DNA of 64,000 nt from an uncultured Clostridia bacterium (GCA_947632025.1 CANRNN010000004.1:106370-170369); one strand, 5' to 3'. Shown: positions 1-8,354, numbered from the stretch's first letter. Numbers and translations are program-made. The notes: generated by a model from the letters alone, not told the origin.

Positions 1-160
1 AGGTAACATCACGGTATGCCTCCTGCTTCCACTGAAGCTTTGTAAGCTTTTTAGTCTGGTTATCAATTTTGGTCTGATAAGCGGACATCATCTGCTGGAT
101 CATTGCCTCGCTGTCATAACCCGAATTTATACCTGCCAGACGCATTAAATCACTGCTCAT
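1..160 (-). CDS. fliD: Flagellar filament cap protein FliD, N-terminal fragment
   Basis: Only the first 53 codons are present; the gene continues past the left edge. The translation begins MSSDLMRLAGINSGYDSEAM, and 'AGINSGYDSEAMIQQMM' followed by a lysine-rich coiled-coil start and 'WKQEAYRD' is the typical FliD (HAP2) N-terminus that packs against the flagellin D0/D1 core. The ATG follows a strong AGGAGGAG ribosome binding site. It lies 58 nt downstream of csrA on the same strand, so it is probably read through from the flgM operon. FliD caps the growing filament outside the cell and promotes flagellin folding. The assignment rests on a short fragment in a convincing context. Confidence 0.85.
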   Translation of the reverse strand, partial: MSSDLMRLAGINSGYDSEAMIQQMMSAYQTKIDNQTKKLTKLQWKQEAYRDVT

Positions 161-218
161 AACAAAATCTCCTCCTGTTTGTTATTCTGTTATAATAAAA
201 ATCATTTGCCGTTGGTTT

Positions 219-455
219 TTAGCTGTCTTTCTGTCCCTTATGGGAATCAAGCAGCTGTTTAATTGCCGTATCGGACGCATTCGCGGACTGCTCGTTGGTC
301 TGCCTTAGCGTCTTTATTTCCGTTCGGACGATCTTAACGTCTTTTGGAGCGTTTATTCCGATCTTGACCTTATCCTTGGTGATCTCAAGTACGGTAACTT
401 CTATGTTGTCGGCAATCGTTATGCTTTCATCGGGCTTTCGCGTTACCACCAACAT
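219..455 (-). CDS. csrA: Carbon storage/translation regulator CsrA
   Basis: A 78-residue CsrA homologue starting MLVVTRKPDESITI, the invariant first beta strand of the family, with 'KIGINAPKDVKIVRTEI' matching the RNA-binding core. CsrA dimers bind GGA motifs in mRNA leaders; in Bacillus CsrA represses flagellin (hag) translation and is held inactive by FliW. It sits 3 nt after fliW on the same strand, the classical fliW-csrA pair, in the sigma-28 flagellar operon. The tail after residue 60 is longer than in the E. coli protein, as is usual in Firmicutes. A flagellin gene begins at the opposite end of the window and is the obvious candidate target. Confidence 0.97.
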   Translation of the reverse strand: MLVVTRKPDESITIADNIEVTVLEITKDKVKIGINAPKDVKIVRTEIKTLRQTNEQSANASDTAIKQLLDSHKGQKDS

Positions 456-458
456 AAA

Positions 459-896
459 TTAAGCCTCCTTGCTCTCGTCAAAATAAACGGGATACTTAAA
501 ATCGTAGTCATCAAGAACGATCTGTGCGCCGATTTTATCTTTTGTGTTGATAACCAGCGGGCAGCGAAGATTTATTGTGGTTTTTTTGTAATCCTCCGGA
601 ACTATCGCCACCGTAAGGCATCTATAGGGAGTGTTTTCGTCGATTTTGAGAAGCTCCTGCTCCTCGTCGGTTATCTCAAAGCGATAATCCGAATATATCT
701 GCATAGGGTCGTAAACCACAAAGCAGGGCGACACTCCGTCCACCGACTGCAGCCACATCGGAAAAGTATCATCTCCCAACGGGCTTATCAGCGTATAGCG
801 TTTTGTATCCTCAAATCCGAGAATACCGTTTGGAATGTCGATTATGGTGCTTTCGTCGATCTCAAGCTCGCCAAAATCTCTGGTTGCTATCTTCAT
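459..896 (-). CDS. fliW: Flagellar assembly factor FliW
   Basis: A 145-residue protein with the FliW signature: 'DFGELEIDESTIIDIPNGILGFED' near the N-terminus and 'CLTVAIVPEDYKKTTINLRCPLVIN' in the middle. FliW binds either flagellin or CsrA. When flagellin is exported, FliW is released and sequesters CsrA allosterically, which relieves repression of flagellin mRNA. Adjacency to csrA (3-nt gap) and to the DUF6470 gene (6-nt gap) reproduces the Bacillus subtilis yviE-fliW-csrA order. Length is normal and nothing in the sequence looks degraded. Confidence 0.96.
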   Translation of the reverse strand: MKIATRDFGELEIDESTIIDIPNGILGFEDTKRYTLISPLGDDTFPMWLQSVDGVSPCFVVYDPMQIYSDYRFEITDEEQELLKIDENTPYRCLTVAIVPEDYKKTTINLRCPLVINTKDKIGAQIVLDDYDFKYPVYFDESKEA

Positions 897-902
897 ATTT
901 TA

Positions 903-1535
903 TCATCCCTTAATATCAAATGGTGACGGTTCGTAATTCGGGTTTGCGCTCGGCGGAACGTAGATGGGGTCGCCAAGATACTCTATTTCCACTCTCGGTC
1001 TGTCGCGGACGATAAGCTCCACGCTTCCGGGAATGAACTCCATCGGCAGCTGCGAATGCAGATCCCAGTCGAAATCCTGTGTACCCATCTGGTACTCGAT
1101 ATTGAGTTTTCCCGCGTCGAACGTAATATCCGCTCCCTCTTTCGGGAGAAACTCCATTATCGTTTCAACTGTAGCGCCCGCTCTTGCGTTATTTATAGCG
1201 ATCTCGGAGGGCGACATACCCCGTGCGAGCATATTCCCCTCACTTGCCACCTTTGCCGTACCCTGAAACGCTATCGAGAATCCCTCCTGTGCTTTCTGCT
1301 TAAGGATATCTCCGTCGGTCATATGACCGGGACCGAGACTTCTTCTTGCCTGATATGTGTCGATATTAAGCTTCAAAGGCTCGGCTTCCATAACATAACC
1401 GCCGTTTCTGGTGGTGATATTCACCTTCGGCTGCCTGTCCTCTTCGGTAGGCTCGAACTTCGCGTTTGTGATCTTGATCTCGATCTGTATCGGGATCGTC
1501 GTGATTTGAAGAAGGTTCGGAATCATTTCAAACAC
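903..1535 (-). CDS. DUF6470 (YviE-like) flagellar-operon protein
   Basis: A 210-residue protein of the YviE/DUF6470 type, found between flgL and fliW in Firmicutes flagellar operons. Visible hallmarks are the N-terminal hydrophobic 'LLQITTIPIQIEIKITNA', the central 'GGYVMEAEPLKLNIDTYQARRSLG' and the C-terminal 'ELIVRDRPRVEIEYLGDPIYVPPSANP', rich in beta strand. No signal peptide or membrane segment is seen, so it is probably cytoplasmic. Its biochemical role is not established. Co-transcription with hook-junction proteins and the FliW-CsrA switch suggests a late-assembly or regulatory function, which is inference from context. Confidence 0.85.
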   Translation of the reverse strand: MFEMIPNLLQITTIPIQIEIKITNAKFEPTEEDRQPKVNITTRNGGYVMEAEPLKLNIDTYQARRSLGPGHMTDGDILKQKAQEGFSIAFQGTAKVASEGNMLARGMSPSEIAINNARAGATVETIMEFLPKEGADITFDAGKLNIEYQMGTQDFDWDLHSQLPMEFIPGSVELIVRDRPRVEIEYLGDPIYVPPSANPNYEPSPFDIKG

Positions 1536-1585
1536 CCCTTTTCAAGTTATAAAATATAATTACATCATGTAATTATTTTTGGGTC

Positions 1586-3751
1586 TTACTTCATATAGTT
1601 GAATATGCTGTTCGGAACGACTTGGCTTGACATCTGAAGCTGTGCGTTGTAAAGCGCTTCAAGCTGTTTCCAGAGGGTTATTGCCTCTTCCTGATCAATG
1701 AATTCAAGATCGTTCTGGCGTTCCGAAAGATTTTCCTGACGAGTTGTTATTCTCGAAAGGTTGAAGTCTATAAACTCCTCGTTGCAGCCGAGGTCGGCGA
1801 TTTCAACAAGCAGATTTTCATTTGCGGAAACTATTCTGTCTATACAGCCGTTCGCGTATTCGATATCGCCGTTTTCGAGGGCTCTCGCCGCGTCGAGCGT
1901 AAGCTGAATGTAATTGTTTGAGTACACCGCTTCTCTCTTTACTATAGCGTTTGAACCGTCCGCTGCTTCGGAGCGGTTATTTGATACGGAAAGCGACTTG
2001 CCGTCAGCAACTGTAAGACTTCCATCATCGCCCATCGTGACTCCCGCTCCTTTGAGCGCATCTTGCAAAGCTTGTTTCGCGTCTACACCCTCCGGAATAG
2101 TCACGTCAACGTTCTTAACATCATTTCCGACTACAACTTTCAGCGAGTAGGATTTTCCGGCTTCAAGGCTGTCCGTATCAATGGAATATTCCGTATACGT
2201 TCCTACTGCCGCAGCGTTTGTATCGGAGGTGATCGTTGCATTAGCGCCATTAACGGAAATAGTGCCGTTGTCGTTTACAGTTGCAGTAACATTAGCATCT
2301 TTAAGAGCTTCTTCGAGAGCAGTCTTTGCGTCCTGCCCGTCCTTAACACTGACCTTAACTTCTGTGCCATTTACCTTGAATGAATATTCCTCGCCCTCTT
2401 TAAGAGTCTTCAGGTTCACCTTATCGGAAGTTTTCGCATTCACGGTGAGAAGATCGTTTGTGTTTTCGGTTTTCTCATCTTCTGCGGCTTTTGCCGTAAG
2501 CTTTACGCTCGCGCCCTCGCTGGTTACTATTCCCTTTGTGGGGTCGTCTGCGGAAACATTTACCTTGCCCTCTCCGAATGCCGCGTCAAGCGCCGCTTGG
2601 AAATTCTTTACCGTAACATCCTCACGATAAATAGGGTTTTCGGTATCCGCGAGGTTGTCGGTTCCCGCCTCGAATTCAATTGTCTTTGTAACGTTGCCCA
2701 CGGTAACGTCCACGGTATATTTTCCGCCCTCTTCAAGAGCCGAAAGGTTAAGACGGTATTTGTCGGTATATCCCGAATCGTTATCTATAACAAGCTTGTC
2801 GGCTCTGGGATTTTTGGTGGTATTGTTCATCATGCTGACTATACCGCCCTCTACCGCCTTGCCGTCCTTATCTCTAAGGGAAACAACGCCCTGCGCATCC
2901 ATCTGCGGATAATTCTTTCCGCTGCGGATCTCTTTCTTGTACGCTTTTTTAAGCTCGTCGTTGATAGCGTTCACGTTGTCACTGAAAGAGCCTTGCCCCG
3001 TAAACTCTATTGTTTTCTTTACTCCGTCCGCATAGATATCGAAGCAATACTTTCTTCCGGGCTTGACAGACGAAAGGTCAATATCCGCAACTCCGTACTC
3101 TGCGCCGCAGCCCGAAACCTTTGCTCCGTTGAACGACGTTCTAAGCACCGAAGCGGAATCCACTTCGTGAGTTTTCTGATCAACGCACATTCCTATTCCG
3201 ATATCTATATAAACGTCGTCGGAATACGGGAATCCGTTGTAGTCGTTCATAGCGTTTACAGGAACTCCGTGATAAAGCACCGCCGCGGGTCTTCCGTCGG
3301 AACCGTTAAGGATAGAGAACGGCAAAGCCTCGTTTCCCTCTCCTCCGAAGATCGAGCGTCCCGCGCTGTCGGTATTGAATATTGCGCAAAGCTCCTGTGC
3401 GCTTGTCATAAGCTGCTGCGCATATATCTTATAATCCTGCGTGTCCTTTGAGGTATTGCAGGCGGCGATTATAGTTTCACGTATCTGCGCCATTTTCTCG
3501 GAAACCTGCAAAAGCGACGTTTCAGCCTCGGTATAGAATTTGTTAGCTACTTTCAGGTTCTCGGTGTGCTGGTCGTTGTAGTACATCGACTTTCTTACGT
3601 TAAGAGCCTTTGCAGCCGAAAGCGGAGCCTCGTGCGCTCTGTTGAAATTTCTCGTGGAAGCTATCTTGCGCTCCAGCTCGTTTTTGGAGGAAGATATCCT
3701 GTTAAGGTCGCGGTTATATCCTCTTAATAATGTAGGGTTTGTAATTCTCAT
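1586..3751 (-). CDS. flgL: Flagellar hook-filament junction protein FlgL with repeat insertion
   Basis: The ends are typical FlgL (HAP3): 'MRITNPTLLRGYNRDLNRISSSKNELERKIAS' at the N-terminus and 'ITTRQENLSERQNDLEFIDQEEAITLWKQLEALYNAQLQ' near the C-terminus, forming the D0/D1 helical bundle that joins hook to filament. The protein is 721 residues, more than twice the usual ~300. The excess lies between about residues 225 and 600. It consists of four related segments, each opening with S/T-x-L-x-x-G-x-x-Y-x-hydrophobic (near residues 226, 337, 447 and 527) and continuing with a DAKxALxxAL-type helix. These repeats should project outward from the filament base. It lies 15 nt after flgK in the operon. 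Confidence 0.93.
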   Translation of the reverse strand: MRITNPTLLRGYNRDLNRISSSKNELERKIASTRNFNRAHEAPLSAAKALNVRKSMYYNDQHTENLKVANKFYTEAETSLLQVSEKMAQIRETIIAACNTSKDTQDYKIYAQQLMTSAQELCAIFNTDSAGRSIFGGEGNEALPFSILNGSDGRPAAVLYHGVPVNAMNDYNGFPYSDDVYIDIGIGMCVDQKTHEVDSASVLRTSFNGAKVSGCGAEYGVADIDLSSVKPGRKYCFDIYADGVKKTIEFTGQGSFSDNVNAINDELKKAYKKEIRSGKNYPQMDAQGVVSLRDKDGKAVEGGIVSMMNNTTKNPRADKLVIDNDSGYTDKYRLNLSALEEGGKYTVDVTVGNVTKTIEFEAGTDNLADTENPIYREDVTVKNFQAALDAAFGEGKVNVSADDPTKGIVTSEGASVKLTAKAAEDEKTENTNDLLTVNAKTSDKVNLKTLKEGEEYSFKVNGTEVKVSVKDGQDAKTALEEALKDANVTATVNDNGTISVNGANATITSDTNAAAVGTYTEYSIDTDSLEAGKSYSLKVVVGNDVKNVDVTIPEGVDAKQALQDALKGAGVTMGDDGSLTVADGKSLSVSNNRSEAADGSNAIVKREAVYSNNYIQLTLDAARALENGDIEYANGCIDRIVSANENLLVEIADLGCNEEFIDFNLSRITTRQENLSERQNDLEFIDQEEAITLWKQLEALYNAQLQMSSQVVPNSIFNYMK

Positions 3752-3766
3752 TGTGTTTCCCTCCTA

Positions 3767-5320
3767 TTACAGTCCGACTCTGCCTGTGCCGTTGATAAGT
3801 TTGTCAAGCAGATCGTCAAGTGTCGTAATCATTCTCGAAGAAGCGTTATACCACTTCTGGTAGGTCATCATATTGATGCCCTCCTCGTCGAGCTGCACTG
3901 CAGAAACATCGTCCCTCGCGTCGAGAAGTCCGTTTACTGTGACCTGCGCCGACTCATTTCGGCTGTCCTCGTAATCTATCGTCTGACCGAGGCGGTTGGA
4001 GATAAACGAAATATATTCGTAAATGCTCCCCTCGAAATCGTGGCAGTTTCCGAACTTGATGCTCGGATTATCGAACTGTGAAATAAGGTACAAAACATTG
4101 GAATTCTGGAGGTTTACCTCGCCGGTGTTCTCGTCGATCTGTTCGTCCCAGCCGTAATAGTACAGACCCGTCATATCGTCCTCCATACGGACCTGACCTA
4201 TCATTGTCGGGTCTTTTACCCACGAATCCGCCACGCGTATATTTTCCGCCGTGATGACCGCTCCGTCAATACTCGGTGCGAACATCATACGGCTCTCGTC
4301 GATATCGCCGTAATTCGCTTTGTTAAAGGTGTTCGCGATTGTTCTCGCGAACTCGTCGACAGCCGTCTGGAAATAGCGTATCCCGTAAGCCCCGTTCTGG
4401 TGTCCGGTCGCGTAAACTCCGTTTCCGTTTATCATATCGTAGTAGCTTTTGAGAATACCCGACTCGACGTTATAGGTTTCTCCGCTCTCGAAGAACATTA
4501 TCGCCTCGCCGTAGTTTTCGTAATCCTCCATAAGGATACGGTTCGTTTTCATTTCAAGACCGTCGACTATCGTAACTCCGCCCATTTTTACGGTATACGC
4601 GCCGTTAAGCTCGCGGTGGACGTCTATATTTCCGTAGGTAGCAAGCTCGTCGATATAGAGGTTCATCTCATCGAGAAGCTCGTTGGGATCGTACTCGTCG
4701 GGATAGTGGAATTTTTCCTTGACTATCTTGTCGTTAAGCACGTTCATCTGCTCGGTAAGCTCGTTTATGTAGCTTAATGTGTCCTCAAGCTCTCCGACGT
4801 AGGTCGTTTCGACTTCCTTAAGGCGCAGGCTGTAATCGTTCAGCAATCTGCACAGGCTCGTTGCGGTGTTCACGCAGATAGTCGCGACATCGGCGCTGTC
4901 GGGTCTTTCGCCCGAATAATCCTGAAGCGCGTTAAAAAACTTCTGCGTAAACGCCTGAAGTCCGTCGCTCAACTCGAAATTATCCAGAACGTCCTCGACC
5001 TCCGAGAGTATATTCACGGTCTTTGAGGTTTCCGCCTCGATCGCCACATTTTCACGGTAGCGCTTGTCTATGTAAATATCCCGTATCTGCGAAACGCCGT
5101 ATGCCGAAACGCCCTGTCCCGCCATAGCCAGCTTGCTTGATTTTGAATTCCAGCGCAGATCTCTGTTTGTCGAAAGCGCAGCCGCGTACATATCCACTCT
5201 CTGTCTTGTGTAGCCGGGCGTGTGGACGTTTGACAGATTGTTTCCTACTATGTCGATATTTTTCTGCGAAAGCATAAGCGTGCGCTTCTGGGTTTCAAAT
5301 CCTAAAAATGTCGGACGCAT
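3767..5320 (-). CDS. flgK: Flagellar hook-associated protein 1 FlgK
   Basis: A 517-residue HAP1. The N-terminal 'QKRTLMLSQKNIDIVGNNLSNVHTPGYTRQRVDM' is the flagellar rod/hook signature with the NNLSNVHTPGYTRQ box, and the C-terminal 'EEGINMMTYQKWYNASSRMITTLDDLLDKLIN' is the matching D0 helix. FlgK forms the first junction zone between hook and filament and is exported by the flagellar type III apparatus with the FlgN chaperone encoded just upstream (9-nt gap). Length and domain order are normal for Clostridia. It is part of the flgM-fliD transcription unit. Confidence 0.97.
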   Translation of the reverse strand: MRPTFLGFETQKRTLMLSQKNIDIVGNNLSNVHTPGYTRQRVDMYAAALSTNRDLRWNSKSSKLAMAGQGVSAYGVSQIRDIYIDKRYRENVAIEAETSKTVNILSEVEDVLDNFELSDGLQAFTQKFFNALQDYSGERPDSADVATICVNTATSLCRLLNDYSLRLKEVETTYVGELEDTLSYINELTEQMNVLNDKIVKEKFHYPDEYDPNELLDEMNLYIDELATYGNIDVHRELNGAYTVKMGGVTIVDGLEMKTNRILMEDYENYGEAIMFFESGETYNVESGILKSYYDMINGNGVYATGHQNGAYGIRYFQTAVDEFARTIANTFNKANYGDIDESRMMFAPSIDGAVITAENIRVADSWVKDPTMIGQVRMEDDMTGLYYYGWDEQIDENTGEVNLQNSNVLYLISQFDNPSIKFGNCHDFEGSIYEYISFISNRLGQTIDYEDSRNESAQVTVNGLLDARDDVSAVQLDEEGINMMTYQKWYNASSRMITTLDDLLDKLINGTGRVGL

Positions 5321-5329
5321 TTTTTCCTC

Positions 5330-5812
5330 CTAAATATGCTTGAAGGTCTGCGCGGCGCTTTGCCCGCCTGCCACCTTTGAAGCGTTCTTGTCGTATGTTT
5401 CGGGCTTTTCGAGAATGCCCGCCCGTGTTACGAATTCTTTCTGATTGTCGAGCTTGCGTTTTACCACCTCGGCGGTTTCCTTGTTAAGCTCGGTTATCTT
5501 GCCTACCGTTTCCGAAAGCTGCTCGCTCAACAGCCTTATCTTCGGTCGGTACTCCTCCGGAGCGTCCTCGGCAAGCTCTGACAGCTTCTTGTCCTCTATT
5601 GCCAGACCCTTGAACAGCGCCAGTCTTTTCTCCTCCAGCGAACGGCTTTTCATAACGAACGCCTGTTCTTCGCTCAGAGAATCGGTAAGCCAGTCGAGAT
5701 CGTCCGCCAGTATCCTTGCCTGTTTCTTCATAAGGAAAACCGCAAGCTCCCTATAAAAATCCACGTCGATCTCCAGACATCTGACCACCGCTTTGGCAGT
5801 TCTCTCGTCCAT
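5330..5812 (-). CDS. flgN: Flagellar export chaperone FlgN-like protein
   Basis: A 160-residue, almost wholly helical protein rich in Glu, Lys and Leu, with no signal peptide or membrane segment. Its position between flgM and flgK (4- and 9-nt gaps) is the conserved place of flgN (yvyG). FlgN binds the C-terminal helices of FlgK and FlgL in the cytoplasm and delivers them to the export gate. Sequence conservation of this family is low, so the call relies mainly on gene order, length and predicted helical hairpin ('SEEQAFVMKSRSLEEKRLALFKGL'). Confidence 0.85.
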   Translation of the reverse strand: MDERTAKAVVRCLEIDVDFYRELAVFLMKKQARILADDLDWLTDSLSEEQAFVMKSRSLEEKRLALFKGLAIEDKKLSELAEDAPEEYRPKIRLLSEQLSETVGKITELNKETAEVVKRKLDNQKEFVTRAGILEKPETYDKNASKVAGGQSAAQTFKHI

Positions 5813-5816
5813 GACC

Positions 5817-6083
5817 TCACCCCATAAATATAAGCGCGGCTATCTCGTCGGCGGGTATATCCTGCGCGGCGGTGTTCATTGCCTCCCGCAGCTCCTGCAC
5901 AGTCGCGTCGGCGCTTGCCTCCTGTACTATCTGCGCTTTAGCAGCCGCGAGCGCCGTTTCAAATCCAAACTCAACTCTGTCTGTGTTGTTTTTAGCGGAA
6001 ACAGCGGCACTCGTGCTTTTGGGAGCGACCGTTTTCTGTGTTTTGTAGGTTGAAATTATTCTCCCCAGACCTTTTATCTCCAT
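5817..6083 (-). CDS. flgM: Anti-sigma-28 factor FlgM
   Basis: An 88-residue FlgM-like protein: a flexible Ser/Thr/Ala-rich N-terminal half, then 'DRVEFGFETALAAAKAQIVQEASADATVQELREAMN' and 'DIPADEIAALIFMG', matching the helical sigma-28-binding C-terminal half of the family (DxVxxS...I...Y.I....IA..I). FlgM inhibits sigma-28/SigD until it is secreted through the completed hook. It is the first gene of the operon and is itself preceded by a clear sigma-28 promoter, giving negative feedback. Confidence 0.9.
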   Translation of the reverse strand: MEIKGLGRIISTYKTQKTVAPKSTSAAVSAKNNTDRVEFGFETALAAAKAQIVQEASADATVQELREAMNTAAQDIPADEIAALIFMG

Positions 6084-6149
6084 AGTGCCAGCCTCCTTTT
6101 ACGATTTTGGGAATAATGAATCATAGGCACAATTTATCCCTTACTAATT

Positions 6150-6176
6150 ATATCGACCGTTCTTCCGAAAACTTTA
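6150..6176 (-). promoter_or_regulatory. Sigma-28 (SigD/FliA) promoter of the flgM operon
   Basis: Read on the minus strand the site is TAAA, 15 nt, GTCGATAT, an almost perfect match to the Firmicutes sigma-28 consensus (TAAA-N15-GCCGATAT). It lies about 67 nt upstream of the flgM start codon and no competing sigma-A box is obvious. It should place flgM, flgN, flgK, flgL, DUF6470, fliW, csrA and probably fliD under late flagellar control. Confidence 0.85.
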
Positions 6177-6186
6177 GCTTTTTCCC

Positions 6187-6225
6187 GAAAAAAAGAAAAA
6201 AACACGCGTCTTTTCTGACGCGTGT
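6187..6225 (-). terminator. Intrinsic terminator after the 6232-7050 prepilin gene
   Basis: On the minus strand ACACGCGTC, a 6-nt loop and GACGCGTGT form a perfect 9-bp stem followed by a long U-rich tract (TTTTTTCTTTTTTTT). It ends the pilus region and insulates it from the flgM promoter just beyond. Confidence 0.93.
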
Positions 6226-6231
6226 CGGTAA

Positions 6232-7050
6232 TTATTTCAAAATCGTTCCGGCAAGACCCACAAAATTCCCTGTTGAGGTGTTCCACGCGGCGCAAGTGCC
6301 GCAGACGTTCCCGTTCGGGAGGACGTAGTCGTCGCCGAACATCAGATTCGAGTTTTCATAGCTTGTAAGTTCGCTCGGCGAATCGGGAAGTCTGTCCCTT
6401 GTGTACGCCGTCCACTTGACCTTTACGGTATCCGCCATCTGTTTTTCGGTGATAGTTGTGGGGGGCGGCGGTTCTACAAAGGAGATTTTCGCGTAATAAT
6501 ATCCGTCCCGATACTCTATTCTGTCCCCAAGCTCGGCTGACATCATGGAAGAAAATGCCTTGCACCATTCCCGACTTGCGCACGTTGTTCTCGAAACAAG
6601 GAAACTTGCAAATCCGTTGGCATAGGCAGAATTATTCTTGTCCACTGCCATGACTGTAATATCCTGTATTCTGTCGCTCTTTGTGTGAAGCTCCATATAA
6701 ATATCCGTCGCTATGGGGAACTGGTCGGACGTAAGCGCTCTGTCCGGCGTGACGGGATAATTTCCGCCCATTGAAGCGTAATAGCCCATAATTCCGAGAG
6801 CCGCGCCGCTGTGGTCGTCATAGTACTTTTTGTAGGCAGGCGACAAATGCCCCTCAAACATCGAAAGTTTTGAAAAAACCGACTGACACGCTGCATAAAA
6901 ATCGGTCGCGGTCGAGTTTGCCTCGCTTATCTTTGCCTTGCGGGTGTTTATGTTCGGCAGGATTATCGCCATCATTACGGCAAGTATAGCCAGTACGACA
7001 ATAAGCTCTATAAGCGTAAAGCCCTTTTTCGACTGAAGATATTTTATCAT
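6232..7050 (-). CDS. Type IV prepilin-like minor pilin (272 aa)
   Basis: A class III-type prepilin: a short basic leader 'MIKYLQSKKG' then 'FTLIELIVVLAILAVMMAIILPNI', with the G/F cleavage site and Glu+5 used by the PilD peptidase. The remaining ~240 residues form a large globular head unlike the major pilin, with single cysteines and a C-terminal 'CGTCAAWNTSTGNFVGLAGTI'. A strong GGAGG site precedes the ATG. It follows the probable major pilin by 170 nt, separated by a stem-loop, and ends at a strong terminator. It is likely a minor or tip pilin, or an adhesin-like subunit; the exact role is unknown. Confidence 0.85.
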   Translation of the reverse strand: MIKYLQSKKGFTLIELIVVLAILAVMMAIILPNINTRKAKISEANSTATDFYAACQSVFSKLSMFEGHLSPAYKKYYDDHSGAALGIMGYYASMGGNYPVTPDRALTSDQFPIATDIYMELHTKSDRIQDITVMAVDKNNSAYANGFASFLVSRTTCASREWCKAFSSMMSAELGDRIEYRDGYYYAKISFVEPPPPTTITEKQMADTVKVKWTAYTRDRLPDSPSELTSYENSNLMFGDDYVLPNGNVCGTCAAWNTSTGNFVGLAGTILK

Positions 7051-7155
7051 AGAAGCGTCCTCCTTAGCCGATTTGCCAAAGGTCTTGTTTTTGCGCGGCT
7101 TTTGCGGCGCAAAAACAAAACATCTGAATATTCAAAGTACAAATTATACACATAA

Positions 7156-7183
7156 TTCCCCGGCGACGAATGCCGCCGAGGAA
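7156..7183 (-). other. Stem-loop downstream of the major pilin gene
   Basis: On the minus strand two 12-nt arms pair with only two G-U pairs around a 4-nt loop (ATTC). The structure starts 38 nt after the pilin stop codon. There is no uridine run after it, so it is more like a 3' stability or processing hairpin than a full terminator. It could keep pilin mRNA more abundant than the downstream minor-pilin message. Confidence 0.55.
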
Positions 7184-7220
7184 CATTGTGTCAAGTGACT
7201 TGTGACCAAATCTTAAAAGA

Positions 7221-7883
7221 TTAGCCAAGCTCTACCTTAGGAGCAGTACCTACGGTGAAACCGGAGGAAGAAATACCTGCGGTGTGAGTATCCCATGCAA
7301 AGATTGCAGGGAAGTCGCCGTTTGCTTCAAGAGTAGGATAGTCCGTACCAGCAGTGAGAGCGGTGCTGCTGTCAGCAGTGTAAGCAAGTGCTACGCAGTT
7401 AGAGCCGCCTCTAAGGGAAGCTGCGATTGCGCCGTTCTTCATGGTGCTGAATGTATCAGCAAGGTAGATTGCGAGAAGAGTAGCGGGGTCGGTAACACCG
7501 ACTTTGGTTTGACCGGGTGTAGCAGATCCACTAGCAGACCAAGTGTAAGTACCATTGGACTTGAACATAGAGGTATCAATATTCGAAACAGTCCATGTAG
7601 TTGTGTTACCAGCAGTAGCAACAGTAATGTCAACAGTGCAAATCTTGGACTGATCCTTCAGCATACCGTAGCCTGCTGTATCAGCGTCAGTCAACCAGTT
7701 GCCAATTTCATCTCTAAGAGATTTAGCGGTAGAGTCAGCAGATGTAACTCTGGACTTTGTTACCATGCCCAGCATGGTAGGAACGAGAATAGCGGCAAGT
7801 ACGCCGATGATCGCGATAACAACGATCAACTCAACGAGCGTAAAGCCTTTTTTGGCTTTGAGAGCCTGCAGTTTCTTTACCAT
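7221..7883 (-). CDS. pilA: Probable major type IV pilin (220 aa)
   Basis: Leader 'MVKKLQALKAKKG' followed by 'FTLVELIVVIAIIGVLAAILVPTMLGMVTKSRVTSADSTA', a canonical type IV pilin N-terminal helix with the G/F cleavage site and Glu+5. The head is Thr/Ser/Ala-rich, low in charge and contains one visible cysteine (near residue 167). Processed by PilD, it should polymerise into the pilus shaft. It has its own strong promoter (8355-8383), a ~465-nt leader and an ideal AGGAGG site, all consistent with high expression, which is why it is called the major subunit here. Its head is related to that of the prepilin at 8513-9166 ('ADTAGYGM' versus 'ADTNGFGM'), suggesting duplication. Confidence 0.88.
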   Translation of the reverse strand: MVKKLQALKAKKGFTLVELIVVIAIIGVLAAILVPTMLGMVTKSRVTSADSTAKSLRDEIGNWLTDADTAGYGMLKDQSKICTVDITVATAGNTTTWTVSNIDTSMFKSNGTYTWSASGSATPGQTKVGVTDPATLLAIYLADTFSTMKNGAIAASLRGGSNCVALAYTADSSTALTAGTDYPTLEANGDFPAIFAWDTHTAGISSSGFTVGTAPKVELG

Positions 7884-8347
7884 TGTAAAGACCTCCTTAA
7901 ATAGAAAAGAATTAAAGTTATGTATAAGCCCTGCGGACTTATAACCGTGTGAAACAACATCTCCTCCATACCATGGCGGGGCTCACGCAAAATTTTAAGG
8001 AGGTCGGCGTGACCCTTTTGTTCCCGCCCACGCGCGTAAAAAATACACGCCGCGTGAAAGAAACCGCCGTTTTCGGGGTACAGAAACGGACGCGACCGTC
8101 ACCGCCCACGAAAACAATATTTTGGAAGATATTGCCTTTTCAGACCCGCAAATCCCGTCAAGATGAGCAGCTTTCCGCCAACGGCGAATCACCCTCCGGG
8201 TAAAAGCAGTTCAATCAGAACGGAGTCCGACTTGGCAAATACGGCTGCGCCGTACATCACCCGCAGATCCGACCGTCCGTTACTGCCGCCGAGCTTCCGC
8301 GAAGCCCGCACGCCCGTGTAATCGTTTTCTTGCGTTTTGTGTGTCTG
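7884..8347 (-). other. Long untranslated leader of the major pilin gene
   Basis: About 465 nt separate the inferred transcription start from the pilin ATG. No convincing gene lies here: the short open frames on both strands lack ribosome binding sites and recognisable sequence. The stretch contains several self-complementary segments (for example CAATAT/ATATTG around 8115-8134 and a CACGC-G-GCGTG palindrome near 8047-8057). I looked for the conserved cyclic-di-GMP-I riboswitch blocks and did not see them. It may be a structured regulatory leader or the remnant of a lost gene. Confidence 0.45.
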
Positions 8348-8354
8348 TAATGTT

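Noticed and set aside
2597..3451. 284-codon plus-strand open frame opposite flgL
   Set aside because: It is a shadow of the FlgL repeat region; composition and lack of start signals do not support a gene.
7884..8347. Cyclic-di-GMP-I riboswitch in the pilin leader
   Set aside because: Pilus genes are common targets, but the conserved GGCAAACC and GACGCAAAGCC-type blocks were not found on the transcribed strand.
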